Source of the DNA: JAXLVB01 sp046329195
GTDB taxonomy: Bacteria > Bacteroidota > Bacteroidia > Cytophagales > Spirosomataceae
DNA: 64,000 bases
Reading direction: 5' to 3'
Assembly (NCBI GenBank): GCA_046329195.1
Contig: JAXLVB010000002.1
Span: forward strand, 186,001 to 250,000
Shown here: one piece after another, positions 17,991 to 27,042 of the stretch
How positions within the stretch are numbered: position 1 is the stretch's first letter
Layout: every line of letters begins with the position of its first letter
Made by a program: the position numbers and the translations under genes
Notes under the pieces: generated by a model
Seen by the model: only the letters and a program-made list of their open reading frames with translations
What the model was told of the DNA's origin: nothing
The model's database searches: none

Positions 17991-19406
17991 CTATTCCCCT
18001 TCCTTGCGCTCATACACCCGATACCAGTCAATATTGCGGGTGAGGTACATCACTGTACCCAAAATCAGGAGTAGCCCAATACTGCCCAACAAGAGTGAGT
18101 AGTCTTCCATCTGAAGTAACGAATAGAAAAAGCCATAAAGCAGAACCAGCACCCCATTGAATATCAATGTCAGGCGGGTGTTTTTGAAAATACTATGCGT
18201 ATAAAAGCTCACCAACGCCAAGATGGTAACACAGCCAATCAGATAGGCCCACTGAAACGACAAATGTTCTGAAATTGAGAGCAATAGCACATAAAACAAA
18301 CAAATAGCAAAACCCACCAGCAAGTACTGAACAGGGTGCAACTTGCGCCGATTCAGGATTTCGATGAAGAAAAAGGCAGTGAAGGTTATCAAGATAAACA
18401 TAGCGGCGTACTTGACCGAGCGCATTGTTTTTTGATACTCGTTGATGGGCAATAGCAGTTTTACGCCAAACTCACCGCTCTCATTGCCATTGGGGTTATT
18501 TGCAACCACCGGACGAACTTCGGCAGCATCACTTTCGTTGGTATTTCCATGCCCGATAAACGAGCCTGTACCCTGCTGCGGATAGTTGCGGTTGTACTGA
18601 AGTACCTTCCAGTCTGCCGTGAAGCCCTTGTCGCTGATGTTGCTATGATCTGGCGAAAACGCCCCCACAAAGCTTGGCGTACCCCATGAAGATCTCAAGT
18701 GTACGTTGGTTTCTCGCCCGAATGGCATAAAACGCACTTCCGAACTACCGTTCAGATTGAGTTCGCAGCTGAATTTGTAAGTAGTTTGCCCTGCCTCCAG
18801 CCGAATAGGCACGCTCACACCTGAGTAGAACAAATCTCGGGTTTCTACGCCAGGGTTAAACATCAATGCTTGATTACCAAACTGAAGTTTAACAGCTTCT
18901 TTGATTCCCTTGAGGTCGGTTAGGCCGAGCGATACCACTGCCTCGTTAAGTTTTGCTCTATCGGCTGGGATTTTCAGTAAGGACAGCTCAGGTGTTTTAA
19001 AGGTTCCTTCTATTTTGATTTTGGCGTTGTAGAGCATCACCACATAAATGCCCCTATAGCGTTTTTCGGGCACTATAGAACCTGTAATGTTCAGGTTTTC
19101 TGGCAAAAAATGAGCATACGCTGTTTCGGTGACTTTGGTACCTTTGTCGGTCAAGACCTCGGTTTCGTACGGTATCGAAATCACTGGCCCGCTCACTGTT
19201 TGGTCAGTACCCCATTTGGAGGTAATTTCACTCACAGCGGTGTCACGGGTGGCCTGCCGTTCATGAATCAGGTCTTGAAGCATAGCTGTCGGAATCAGTA
19301 AAAGAAGCATCAAGAAGCCAACAACAAATAGTTTGAGCATGACAGATTGACTAATCCAACGACTAACTCGTTCTAAGGCACTCGGCGATTGTGGGTGATT
19401 TTCCAT
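17991..19406 (-). CDS. creD: Inner-membrane protein CreD
   Basis: A 471-residue CreD. The large periplasmic region lies between an N-terminal transmembrane helix (residues about 22-42) and a C-terminal cluster of about five helices. It includes the family's EIALPYETEV-type start (GPVISIPYETEVLTDKG) and the GVSVPIRLEAG segment. CreD affects envelope integrity and beta-lactam or colicin tolerance in enterobacteria; the biochemical role is unresolved. Here it is the last gene of a leftward operon with a winged-helix regulator and a membrane protein. It has its own copy of the palindrome found at the head of the operon, so it may also be controlled separately. Confidence 0.93.
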   Translation of the reverse strand: MENHPQSPSALERVSRWISQSVMLKLFVVGFLMLLLLIPTAMLQDLIHERQATRDTAVSEITSKWGTDQTVSGPVISIPYETEVLTDKGTKVTETAYAHFLPENLNITGSIVPEKRYRGIYVVMLYNAKIKIEGTFKTPELSLLKIPADRAKLNEAVVSLGLTDLKGIKEAVKLQFGNQALMFNPGVETRDLFYSGVSVPIRLEAGQTTYKFSCELNLNGSSEVRFMPFGRETNVHLRSSWGTPSFVGAFSPDHSNISDKGFTADWKVLQYNRNYPQQGTGSFIGHGNTNESDAAEVRPVVANNPNGNESGEFGVKLLLPINEYQKTMRSVKYAAMFILITFTAFFFIEILNRRKLHPVQYLLVGFAICLFYVLLLSISEHLSFQWAYLIGCVTILALVSFYTHSIFKNTRLTLIFNGVLVLLYGFFYSLLQMEDYSLLLGSIGLLLILGTVMYLTRNIDWYRVYERKEGE

Positions 19407-19437
19407 GGGCGATTGATGTTAATTTGATTTTTAAAAA

Positions 19438-19456
19438 GTACTTTGAAATGCAAAGT
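19438..19456. promoter_or_regulatory. Candidate operator, copy 1 (before creD)
   Basis: GTACTTTGAAATGCAAAGT contains the palindrome ACTTTG-N5-CAAAGT (arms 19440-19445 and 19451-19456). It lies 32 bases upstream of the creD start and 16 bases past the regulator stop. The same sequence with one changed spacer base occurs at 20496-20514. It is probably the binding site of the winged-helix protein encoded between the two copies. Confidence 0.7.
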
Positions 19457-19471
19457 TTTTAGGTAAAAAAA

Positions 19472-19780
19472 TTATTCTTCGGGGTTTCGGTTTTTAATAA
19501 GGCTTTCGAGGGCATCTAAATGTGCCTGAAAAGCGGCACGTCCTGCTTGGGTAGCGGCGTAGGAGGTATTGGGTTTACGGCCAATGAATCCTTTCCTAAT
19601 CTGTAGGTATTCAGCCTTTTCGAGTGCCAACAAATGGCTTGCTAAGTTTCCGTCTGTCAGTTCAAGTGCTTCTTTCAGCTCACCAAAGTCCACCCAATCA
19701 TGAATCATCAGCAGCGACATAATGCCCAGCCGTACCCGATTGTCAAAGGCTTTATTTAAGTGCTGAATGATACTTTTCAT
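19472..19780 (-). CDS. Winged-helix transcriptional regulator of the creD operon
   Basis: A 102-residue single-domain winged-helix DNA-binding protein (HTH_34/ArsR-MarR-like). The helix-turn-helix is VDFGELKEALELTDGNLASH-LLALEKAEYL, followed by a wing (IRKGFIGRKPNTSYAAT) and a C-terminal dimerisation helix. There are no metal-binding Cys residues. Genes of this type regularly accompany creD in Bacteroidota. The gene lies between two copies of the palindrome ACTTTGAAATRCAAAGT, which strongly suggests autoregulation of the three-gene operon. The signal sensed is not evident. Confidence 0.88.
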   Translation of the reverse strand: MKSIIQHLNKAFDNRVRLGIMSLLMIHDWVDFGELKEALELTDGNLASHLLALEKAEYLQIRKGFIGRKPNTSYAATQAGRAAFQAHLDALESLIKNRNPEE

Positions 19781-19867
19781 AATAGTCCACCAAGGGTGGC
19801 GTGTTGTTAGCGATTGATGGAAACTGCGGACTTGGACTTATCTAAAATTGAGCTAGTTGGATAGCAA

Positions 19868-20488
19868 CTACCCTTCGTACTTACGGTACATGACGATGCC
19901 GTACACAATATGTAACACTCCAAAACCTAAAGCCCAAAATAACAAACTCAACCCCGAACCTTCAAAATAACCGCAAATTAAGCCTAAAACGAGCTCACAG
20001 ATCCCTAAATATCGAACGTCGTTGAGGGTATATTTGCTTCCATTGAGCAAGGCTAATCCATAAAAAATCAAAGTAGCACTGGGTATCATGCTTGGGGCAG
20101 AATCAAGGAGCAACAGACAAAATAACCCACCTGTAATCAATGGAATGAACAGGTTGATAAGCAGGCGTTTAGAGCTACTATCCCAAATTTTCAGGTTTTT
20201 CTTGCGAGCCTGCCGAGTGGTGAAGTATATCCCTCCAGCCAAGGCCAGCACCAAGACCCCCAACGCATCAAAAAACAACGACATGTAAAGCGCTGAGTTG
20301 TAGGCTCTATGCTGATATGAAAAATCCCAACCCATACCCAATTGTTGGGCAGCTACCAAAGCTCCTACTAGTGCACAGGCTCCAGCGAAGATTCCTGATA
20401 AACCACTAAGCGACAAGAAACGAGACGACCGCTCCATAAGCGAACGAATTTCGGACAAATCTTGCAGAGGGTTTGATGTGTTGCTCAT
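19868..20488 (-). CDS. Four-to-six-helix membrane protein of the creD operon
   Basis: A 206-residue membrane protein beginning with a soluble N-terminal helix (LQDLSEIRSLMERSSRFLSL) and followed by hydrophobic helices (LSGLSGIFAGACALVGALVA, SLFFDALGVLVLALAGGIYF, LLINLFIPLITGGLFCLLLL and three more). Proteins with this N-terminus occur next to the small winged-helix regulator in many Bacteroidota. They may act as its membrane-bound partner or sensor (inference). It is first in the operon, and a copy of the operator candidate sits 8 bases upstream of its start. Confidence 0.78.
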   Translation of the reverse strand: MSNTSNPLQDLSEIRSLMERSSRFLSLSGLSGIFAGACALVGALVAAQQLGMGWDFSYQHRAYNSALYMSLFFDALGVLVLALAGGIYFTTRQARKKNLKIWDSSSKRLLINLFIPLITGGLFCLLLLDSAPSMIPSATLIFYGLALLNGSKYTLNDVRYLGICELVLGLICGYFEGSGLSLLFWALGFGVLHIVYGIVMYRKYEG

Positions 20489-20495
20489 ATCAAAA

Positions 20496-20514
20496 GTACT
20501 TTGAAATACAAAGT
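20496..20514. promoter_or_regulatory. Candidate operator, copy 2 (head of creD operon)
   Basis: GTACTTTGAAATACAAAGT, arms ACTTTG (20498-20503) and CAAAGT (20509-20514). On the minus strand TACTTTTG (20498-20491) fits the Bacteroidota -7 element and overlaps the palindrome by a base, so a bound repressor would block it. The start codon would then lie at or next to the transcript start (leaderless), unless a second promoter exists upstream. Confidence 0.7.
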
Positions 20515-20682
20515 AACGGTGGTAAATTTAATTTTCCAAATTTTTTCAATTTCTTTTACGACCGATTTACTCACTAAGCGTTCTCATAAGGCATTTACTG
20601 CACACATCCTAGTGATTTGTGTGCAGCTTTCAGTAGGAATCTCAAAATTTTTACTCAATTTTAGATTTCTTTTATCTCTTCT

Positions 20683-22392
20683 ATGAAGTCGTTCGTTTTT
20701 CTTGTTTTACTACTTTGCTTACCAGTTGGCACTGCGGCACAGCTGTTCTCACAGCTTCAGGGAGATAGTTGGGAGCAAGTTAAAAAACGTAAAACAGGAA
20801 CGATTTCAGTGATTTGGGATGGTATTGACCCTTTTATTTTTAAAGGAAAAAATGGCCAACTCATGGGGGTGGAGTATGAGGTCATGCTTTCGTTTGTACA
20901 GTATGTTCGTAAGCAGTATGGTATTGAACTTACCGTCAACTGGGTAGATGCACAAGGTTTTGACAAAATCATTCCTTTTTTGCGAACTACCCAATCCAAG
21001 GGTGTTTTTGGTATTGCGTATTTCTCGATTACCGAAGAGCGAAAGCAATTTGTAAAATTTACGCCACCCTATATGCCCGACCTCAATGTACTGGTTACGC
21101 ATACCAATCTGCCAAGCTACGCCAACGATTCAAACTTTGGCAGTGACCTCAAAAACCTCAACGCCTACACCATGGCCAATACTACCATGGCTCAAGACTT
21201 ACAGGCGTTACAGCAGCGTTTTTATCCACCACTTCACATCAACGCTACCCTTCCCAACGATTATGAAGTGCTTGAGAAGATTTCGCAAGACGAAAAAGCT
21301 TTTGGATACCTACCTCTTTCTATTTATATAGTTGGTTTACAAAAGGGGATTAAAGTCAAGCGTCAGTCTGTACTCACTACTCAGCGACCCGGGTTTGCGG
21401 CCGTCTATCCACTTCATAGCGATTGGGATGAGCCTCTGGTTGCTTACTTCAACAGCATAGAATGCAGACTTAAAACTGAGCGAATTATCCGTAAGTACTT
21501 GGGCAAACAAATGGCCAGCTTGGTATTTGATTTGACCAAACGAGATAGTTTGCCCAGTGATAAAAATGACTTGGAACTGCTTACTCTCGAAAAAGAAATC
21601 GTAACGCAACGGTTGCTGGATTCGGCCTTGGAGGTACAAAACCAAAAAATCTTCCGCAACGCTATGCTGGTAGGCACTGCTTTGGTGCTGGCTTTGGTCG
21701 GATTGTTATTTGCTCGTTACCGAACTCGCCAGCGGTTTACTCAACAGTTGTTGAAGCAAAACGAAGTCATTTCGGTACAAAAACAAGAGATTGAGCAGGC
21801 CAACCACCAATTAGAAATGCGGATTCTTCAAGCGCAGATGAGTCCATACTTCATTGCTAATTCGCTCCGCCGAGTACGCACTTTGGTTGAGCAAGGGCAA
21901 GAACAAAAAGCCCTGAATTATTTGGGTAATTTAGAGACGTTTTCAGAAATGATTCTGAAAAACACCGAAACTCCTACCAATACTGTTGCCAACGAATTAA
22001 AACTCCTCCAGCACTACCTTGATTTGGAGCGTACTCGACTGACAGAAGGTTTTGATTTTCGGGTAGATACCGACGAAAGCACTGAGATTTTAGAGGCGCA
22101 TGTCCCTTCGTTTTTGATTCGACCTTTTATCGAAAAAGCTATTGAATACAGTACATCAAGCCCCAATGAAATAGGTTTTTTACATCTCCAGTTTAGTCGT
22201 CGAGGCAAAAAATTAGTCCTAAAACTACAGTATAATGGCTATAACGCCCAACCTATGGACCAACTTCTTCGTACCCGGATTGACACTTTGCTCAAACAAG
22301 GAAAAACCATTGAGACGGAGTTGATTCCGCTCAAAAACCTTCAAGGAGAACTTATTGGTACTCAGCAAGAAATTAGTATGCCTTTAGAATAG
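20683..22392 (+). CDS. Solute-binding receptor fused to a LytS-type histidine kinase lacking catalytic residues
   Basis: A 569-residue fusion protein. A signal peptide (1-18) is followed by an extracytoplasmic solute-binding domain of the amino-acid-type SBP_bac_3 family (about 35-270, GISVIWDGIDPFIFKG-like start). A transmembrane helix (about 327-345, VGTALVLALVGLLFARY), a coiled coil and a LytS/YehU-like His_kinase plus ATPase region come next. The normally invariant phospho-acceptor in NPHFLFNSL is replaced here: SPYFIANSL, with Tyr at 389. The ATP-binding N-box Asn in ...ENAIKH is Lys at 485 (RPFIEKAIEY), and no glycine-rich G boxes follow. No LytTR response regulator is adjacent. It is probably a pseudokinase receptor that signals by partner contact or is being lost. 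The ligand is unknown. Confidence 0.8.
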   Translation: MKSFVFLVLLLCLPVGTAAQLFSQLQGDSWEQVKKRKTGTISVIWDGIDPFIFKGKNGQLMGVEYEVMLSFVQYVRKQYGIELTVNWVDAQGFDKIIPFLRTTQSKGVFGIAYFSITEERKQFVKFTPPYMPDLNVLVTHTNLPSYANDSNFGSDLKNLNAYTMANTTMAQDLQALQQRFYPPLHINATLPNDYEVLEKISQDEKAFGYLPLSIYIVGLQKGIKVKRQSVLTTQRPGFAAVYPLHSDWDEPLVAYFNSIECRLKTERIIRKYLGKQMASLVFDLTKRDSLPSDKNDLELLTLEKEIVTQRLLDSALEVQNQKIFRNAMLVGTALVLALVGLLFARYRTRQRFTQQLLKQNEVISVQKQEIEQANHQLEMRILQAQMSPYFIANSLRRVRTLVEQGQEQKALNYLGNLETFSEMILKNTETPTNTVANELKLLQHYLDLERTRLTEGFDFRVDTDESTEILEAHVPSFLIRPFIEKAIEYSTSSPNEIGFLHLQFSRRGKKLVLKLQYNGYNAQPMDQLLRTRIDTLLKQGKTIETELIPLKNLQGELIGTQQEISMPLE

Positions 22393-22395
22393 CGG

Positions 22396-22692
22396 TTACT
22401 TCTTCACAATCGGCCTTACTCCCGTGTAGGTAGTCATATTTTCGGTATAATACGTACAGTTCTTACCACAAGAATCTACCCAGCCTACCGAACTGTTGAA
22501 TTCGCATTTGGTAAAATACTTAAAACCAGAACCATCATTGAAACGATAGACTTTACACCCATCTACCTCAAATAGAAGCTCCACTCTTACCTGTGGATTA
22601 CTAGCTTGAAGCACCTTCTGTGCAGGTGCCAAACAAGAGCTAAGACCCACTGCAAGCAGAAAGCCCATGAATAGTACATTGATTTTTTTCAT
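22396..22692 (-). CDS. Small lipoprotein, DUF4884-like
   Basis: A 98-residue lipoprotein with signal MKKINVLFMGFLLAVGL and lipobox LSSC (Cys20). The mature part has the pattern VELLFEVDGCKVYRFNDGSG-FKYFTKC, which resembles the DUF4884 proteins of Bacteroidota, and four further Cys residues that may form disulfides. Its function is unknown. The stop codons of this gene and of the pseudokinase gene are only 3 bases apart, convergent. Confidence 0.7.
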   Translation of the reverse strand: MKKINVLFMGFLLAVGLSSCLAPAQKVLQASNPQVRVELLFEVDGCKVYRFNDGSGFKYFTKCEFNSSVGWVDSCGKNCTYYTENMTTYTGVRPIVKK

Positions 22693-22865
22693 TAGATTAA
22701 CGTTTTTTCAATGTTAACGACAACGAACCTCTCTTTATGAGTCGTCAAGTGTTATAGTTTGTTAAAATAGCCTACAATATCCAAGGCTAACGATATTATT
22801 CAATTCATTTTGGCATTAGCCATAAAATACAGAACTTTCGCCTCAAACTATTTTTGAATACATCA

Positions 22866-23741
22866 ATGCCTAAAAACGTAAAAGTTGGGGTTATCCAACT
22901 TGCTTGTACTGCCGACGTAGAGGCTAATCTCCAGAAGCATATCGAGGCCATTCGAGCCGCCGCTGCCCAAGGTGCTCAAATTATTTGCTTACAAGAACTA
23001 TTTCGTTCGCTTTATTTCTGCGATGTAGAAGACCACGCCAACTTCTTGTTGGGCGAGTCTATTCCCGGCCCTACCACCGACCGCCTTTCGGTACTGGCAA
23101 AGGAGCTGGGGGTTGTTATCATTGCGTCGTTATTTGAAAAACGTGCCCAAGGGCTTTATCATAACACCACCGCCGTACTAGATGCCGATGGTAGTTATTT
23201 GGGCAAATACCGAAAAATGCACATCCCCGACGACCCGGGCTACTACGAAAAGTTTTATTTTACTCCCGGTGACTTAGGATATAAAGTTTTCCAAACAAAA
23301 TTTGCTAAAATTGGCGTGCTGATTTGTTGGGACCAGTGGTATCCTGAGGCTGCTCGTATTACCAGCTTAATGGGTGCCGAAATCTTGTTTTACCCAACGG
23401 CCATCGGCTGGGATATCAATGAGCCAGACCCTGCTATTAGCCAAGAACAATACAACGCCTGGCAGACGATTCAGCGCAGTCATGCCATTGCCAATGGTTT
23501 GTATGTAGTGTCGGTGAACCGAGTAGGTCGAGAAGCTGACCAACAGTTTTGGGGAGGGTCGTTTGTCGCCAATCCGTTTGGAAGTTTGTTGTATTTGGCC
23601 TCGCACGACCAAGAAGAGGTACACGTCCAAGAAATTGATTTAGATAAAACCGAGTATTATCGCACCACTTGGCCGTACCTTCGAGACCGCCGAATCGACA
23701 GCTATCAGCCTATCACGAAGCGATTTATTGACGAAAGTTAA
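22866..23741 (+). CDS. aguB: Carbon-nitrogen hydrolase, probable N-carbamoylputrescine amidase
   Basis: The ATG at 22866 is preferred to an in-frame TTG four codons earlier, giving 291 residues. The Glu-Lys-Cys catalytic triad of the nitrilase fold is present: QELFRS, YRKMHIPDD and LICWDQWYPEAAR (C154). The sequence from CQELFRSLYFCDVED to HIPDDPGYYEKFYFTPGD matches the AguB/N-carbamoylputrescine amidase subgroup, which makes putrescine from N-carbamoylputrescine. The usual partner, agmatine deiminase (AguA), is not in this window, so the substrate assignment rests on similarity alone. Confidence 0.88.
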   Translation: MPKNVKVGVIQLACTADVEANLQKHIEAIRAAAAQGAQIICLQELFRSLYFCDVEDHANFLLGESIPGPTTDRLSVLAKELGVVIIASLFEKRAQGLYHNTTAVLDADGSYLGKYRKMHIPDDPGYYEKFYFTPGDLGYKVFQTKFAKIGVLICWDQWYPEAARITSLMGAEILFYPTAIGWDINEPDPAISQEQYNAWQTIQRSHAIANGLYVVSVNRVGREADQQFWGGSFVANPFGSLLYLASHDQEEVHVQEIDLDKTEYYRTTWPYLRDRRIDSYQPITKRFIDES

Positions 23742-23860
23742 GTTTCGTTTTTCAATGAATGGGTAATTTACCGCCTCAAGTGCTTTAAAATCACACTGGT
23801 TAGCGTAATGATTGTAGTGTTCGACACCAGCAACCAATCACTAATTTCTAGTCACTTCTT

Positions 23861-24814
23861 ATGCGCATTTTAGTTTTAAGTGGAGGTTCGGTCAAAGGGG
23901 CTTTTCAAGCAGGAGCTATTCGAGCCTTGTTTGAGTCTGGTTTTCAGCCCGATGCCATTTACGGTGTTTCGGCAGGAGCCATGAACTCTACTTTTTTGGT
24001 CAATCATCTTGGGAAACAATACAGAGCCAAGCAATCGTATGACTTGAATGAAGCTGCTAATGATTTGTGTGCTTTTTGGAAAGAAAAAGTGACCAACCCC
24101 GGCTCACTAGCTCGTCGGCGGGGTACGTATGAGTTAGGTCTAAGTGCCTTGCGCCGCAATTTTGAGGGGCTACTTGATAACACACCCTTGCGTGAACTCA
24201 TGGAAGGGGAAGCCGACATTCAGAACCTTCGGGCGAGTCCAGTTGCGCTCAAAGTTGGTACCGTAGATATCCAAGATGGCGGTATTGTTTATGCCGACCC
24301 GTCGTTCGACCATTTCTTTGATTATGTGTTAGGGAGTTGTGCCATTCCTATTCTGATGCCCGTTGTCAAAATTGGAGGTAATGCTACGATGGCCTTTTTG
24401 GATGGTGGGATGCGAGACGTAGCTCCAATCAAAAAGGCGCTCCGAGATGGTGCCACTCACATTGCCGTGATTGCCTGCCATCCTCGACTCATTCACGGTC
24501 AGCCCTTCAATTATGGCAACCTGTTGGCTTTGGTAGATAGAGCCATGGATATTACGGTACAAGAAATTGTCAACAATGACATCGAATGGGCCGAATACCT
24601 CCATGCCCTCCTCCCCAAAGACCGTAAATGGGTAAGTGAAGGCAAACTACGCCCCTATCAGCACTTCAAACTGACGGTGATTCGCCCTCAAAAAGCGCTG
24701 ATGGTCAACATCCAAGATTTCTCGACAGATGATATTGTTCACATGATTGAACGAGGGTATCATACCACCAAGGAAATCTTAAAAAACAAAACCCAACCCC
24801 CAGAGGAAGAATGA
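23861..24814 (+). CDS. Patatin-like phospholipase
   Basis: A 317-residue patatin-family acyl hydrolase. The glycine-rich oxyanion motif is LSGGSVKGAFQAGAI, the nucleophile is Ser37 in GVSAGAMN and the catalytic Asp is D181 in FLDGGMRD. There is no signal peptide, so it is a cytoplasmic or peripherally membrane-bound lipase. Patatins also occur as effectors in CBASS and similar defence systems, but no cyclase or sensor gene is nearby here. This is most likely a housekeeping member. Confidence 0.9.
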   Translation: MRILVLSGGSVKGAFQAGAIRALFESGFQPDAIYGVSAGAMNSTFLVNHLGKQYRAKQSYDLNEAANDLCAFWKEKVTNPGSLARRRGTYELGLSALRRNFEGLLDNTPLRELMEGEADIQNLRASPVALKVGTVDIQDGGIVYADPSFDHFFDYVLGSCAIPILMPVVKIGGNATMAFLDGGMRDVAPIKKALRDGATHIAVIACHPRLIHGQPFNYGNLLALVDRAMDITVQEIVNNDIEWAEYLHALLPKDRKWVSEGKLRPYQHFKLTVIRPQKALMVNIQDFSTDDIVHMIERGYHTTKEILKNKTQPPEEE

Positions 24815-24866
24815 AAGCAAATGAATCTGATTATCAAATATTTACTCCCTAAAATCTCTATTGGTA

Positions 24867-25238
24867 ATGACAAAAGCTACCACCATTGATGAATACATTT
24901 CAGGGTTTCCTATCGAAATCCAACTGCTACTGAACCAACTTCGAGCTACCATCCAGCAAGCAGCCCCCGAAGCCATTGAGGTGATTAGCTATGGGATGCC
25001 TGCCTTTAAGCTTCACAGCGTATTGGTCTATTTTGCAGCCTATAACCATCATATCGGCTTTTACCCCACCAGCTCAGGTATCGAAGCGTTTAAAGAACAG
25101 CTAAGTCCTTACAACTACTCAAAAGGAACAATACAATTTTCTCTTCATCAACCACTTCCCCTGCAACTCATCAAAGACATCGTGCATTTCAGAATCGCCG
25201 ACGACTTGCAACGAAAACTATTAAAGCGTAAAAAGTAG
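24867..25238 (+). CDS. DUF1801 domain protein
   Basis: The ATG at 24867 (MTKATTIDEYISGFP) gives 123 residues, the usual length for DUF1801/YdhG-type proteins. Family landmarks are EVISYGMPAFKLHSVLVYFAAYNHHIGFYPT and the C-terminal HFRIADDLQRKLLKRKK. Some relatives act as iron chaperones (Fra), but most are uncharacterised. It follows the patatin gene by about 50 bases and could be co-transcribed. Confidence 0.88.
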   Translation: MTKATTIDEYISGFPIEIQLLLNQLRATIQQAAPEAIEVISYGMPAFKLHSVLVYFAAYNHHIGFYPTSSGIEAFKEQLSPYNYSKGTIQFSLHQPLPLQLIKDIVHFRIADDLQRKLLKRKK

Positions 25239-25329
25239 TAGGTATTGATGTTTTTGCTACTTTAGTAATTTCATCATCAAGGCGTGTTTTGCCACACTCG
25301 CCTATCCTTTCATTCTATCCCTTAACCCT

Positions 25330-26901
25330 ATGACCCGACTGTTATTCTTTCTTGGCGTGCTTCTTCCGTTGGTAGTTTCGGCCCAATCGTATGACGTAGT
25401 CATTCTGAACGGCAAAGTGATTGATGGCTCTGGTAACCCGTGGATGTGGGCTGATGTAGGCATCAAAAACGGTAAAATTGCTGTGTTAGGTAAATTATCA
25501 GCGACCGATGGCGCTCGAAGCATTGATGCCAAAGGCTTAGTGATTGCCCCGGGGTTTATTGATGTACACACCCACATCGAAGGCGCTATTGAAGATATTC
25601 CCACCGCCGATAACTTCATTTACAACGGTGTAACAACCCTCATCACGGGTAACTGCGGCGGCTCTTATACTGAACTGGGTAAGTTTTTTCAAGACCTCTG
25701 TAAGATAGGGATTTCGGCCAATGTTGGCTCGTTCATTGGCCATAATGCCGTGCGGCGCAAGGTGATGAAAAATGTCTTCAGAGACCCTACTGCCAAAGAG
25801 CAAGTAGAAATGGAAGCCATTGTAGAGCAAGGAATGAAAGAGGGAGCCGTTGGACTTTCGACAGGTCTCATTTACATACCGGGCACCTATTCAAAAACAC
25901 CTGAGGTAGTAGGTTTGGCCAAAGTAGCGGCTCGATTTGGAGGGATTTACACCTCTCATATTCGCAACGAAGAAGAAGGCGTAAAGGCTGCCATAGCCGA
26001 AGCCATCAATATTGGGCGAGAAGCCAATATTCCAGTCGAAATTTCGCATTTTAAGATTTCGGGTAAGCCTCTTTGGGGGCAAAGTGACCAAACCATCGGC
26101 TTAGTTGAAAAGGCTCGTGCCGAAGGCATTGATGTCAATGTAGATCAGTATCCCTACACAGCCAGTAGCACCAATTTGGGTACTCGGCTGCCATCGTGGG
26201 CTTTGGCTGATGGTGATTCGGCTGTGCACACCCGCCTAACCGACCCTGTGACTCGCCGCAAGATTCGGGACGAAATGGTTAAGATGGTTCGTGCTGATGC
26301 CCGCAGTAGTTACGACTACGCCGTGGTAGCTCGCTATCGAGCCGACTCGACCTTCAATGGCAAAAGCATCACCGAAATCAACCGCAAACTCAAACGCAAG
26401 CCAGGTCTAGCTTCTGAAGCCGAACTCATCATGGATATGGTGGACAGAGGCGGCGCCCAAATGATTTATCATCGCATGAACGAAACCGACGTAGTCAACA
26501 TCCTGCGTTACCCCAACACCATGATTGCCTCTGATGCTGGCGTGATTCGCTTTGGCAAAGACGTGCCTCACCCCAGAGGCTACGGCTCCAATGCCCGGGT
26601 GCTGGGGCGGTATGTGCGTGAGAAAAAAGTAATCTCGCTCGAAGATGCCATTCGCCGAATGACCTCGCTACCCGCCCAACGCTTCCGTATTGACGACCGT
26701 GGAATGGTCCGAGTTGGCTATGCCGCCGACTTGGTGGTGTTTGACCCTGCCACCGTAAGCGACCAAGCCACCTACGCCAAGCCTCATGCCTATTCTACTG
26801 GTTTTCAGTGGGTATTTGTGAACGGCAAACCGGTAATCGAAGAAGGCAAGCACAACGGTAGCCGCCCCGGACAAATTGTATTGGGAAGAGGCTTAAATTG
26901 A
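25330..26901 (+). CDS. N-acyl-D-amino-acid deacylase (D-aminoacylase family), secreted
   Basis: A 523-residue amidohydrolase with a signal peptide (residues 1-19, ending VSAQ). The N-terminal beta-sandwich half (VILNGKVIDGSGNPW) and the metal-binding HTHIEG follow. Further ligands are in SHIRNEEEG and EISHFKISG, and the catalytic Asp is in IASDAGVIRFG. It removes the acyl group from N-acyl-D-amino acids. Periplasmic placement fits scavenging of D-amino-acid derivatives, for example from peptidoglycan or N-acyl lipids. The C-terminal GMVRVGYAADLVVFDPATV is typical of the family. Confidence 0.92.
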   Translation: MTRLLFFLGVLLPLVVSAQSYDVVILNGKVIDGSGNPWMWADVGIKNGKIAVLGKLSATDGARSIDAKGLVIAPGFIDVHTHIEGAIEDIPTADNFIYNGVTTLITGNCGGSYTELGKFFQDLCKIGISANVGSFIGHNAVRRKVMKNVFRDPTAKEQVEMEAIVEQGMKEGAVGLSTGLIYIPGTYSKTPEVVGLAKVAARFGGIYTSHIRNEEEGVKAAIAEAINIGREANIPVEISHFKISGKPLWGQSDQTIGLVEKARAEGIDVNVDQYPYTASSTNLGTRLPSWALADGDSAVHTRLTDPVTRRKIRDEMVKMVRADARSSYDYAVVARYRADSTFNGKSITEINRKLKRKPGLASEAELIMDMVDRGGAQMIYHRMNETDVVNILRYPNTMIASDAGVIRFGKDVPHPRGYGSNARVLGRYVREKKVISLEDAIRRMTSLPAQRFRIDDRGMVRVGYAADLVVFDPATVSDQATYAKPHAYSTGFQWVFVNGKPVIEEGKHNGSRPGQIVLGRGLN

Positions 26902-27042
26902 CGGATAGCTGAAGTACTTTTAGGAATGAACAATTGGTAGAAATTACCATCAAACCCCAGTTGCTGTCCATTCCTAAATAGTTTTTTCATTAACCCAACA
27001 GAAAGGTATTGTCTTTGTCTTTTGTAACCAGTTGCGTTTATT

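Noticed and set aside
23861..24814. Patatin gene as an effector of an anti-phage system
   Set aside because: No nucleotide cyclase, sensor or ATPase gene is adjacent; neighbours are an amidase and a DUF1801 gene, so a defence role has no support.
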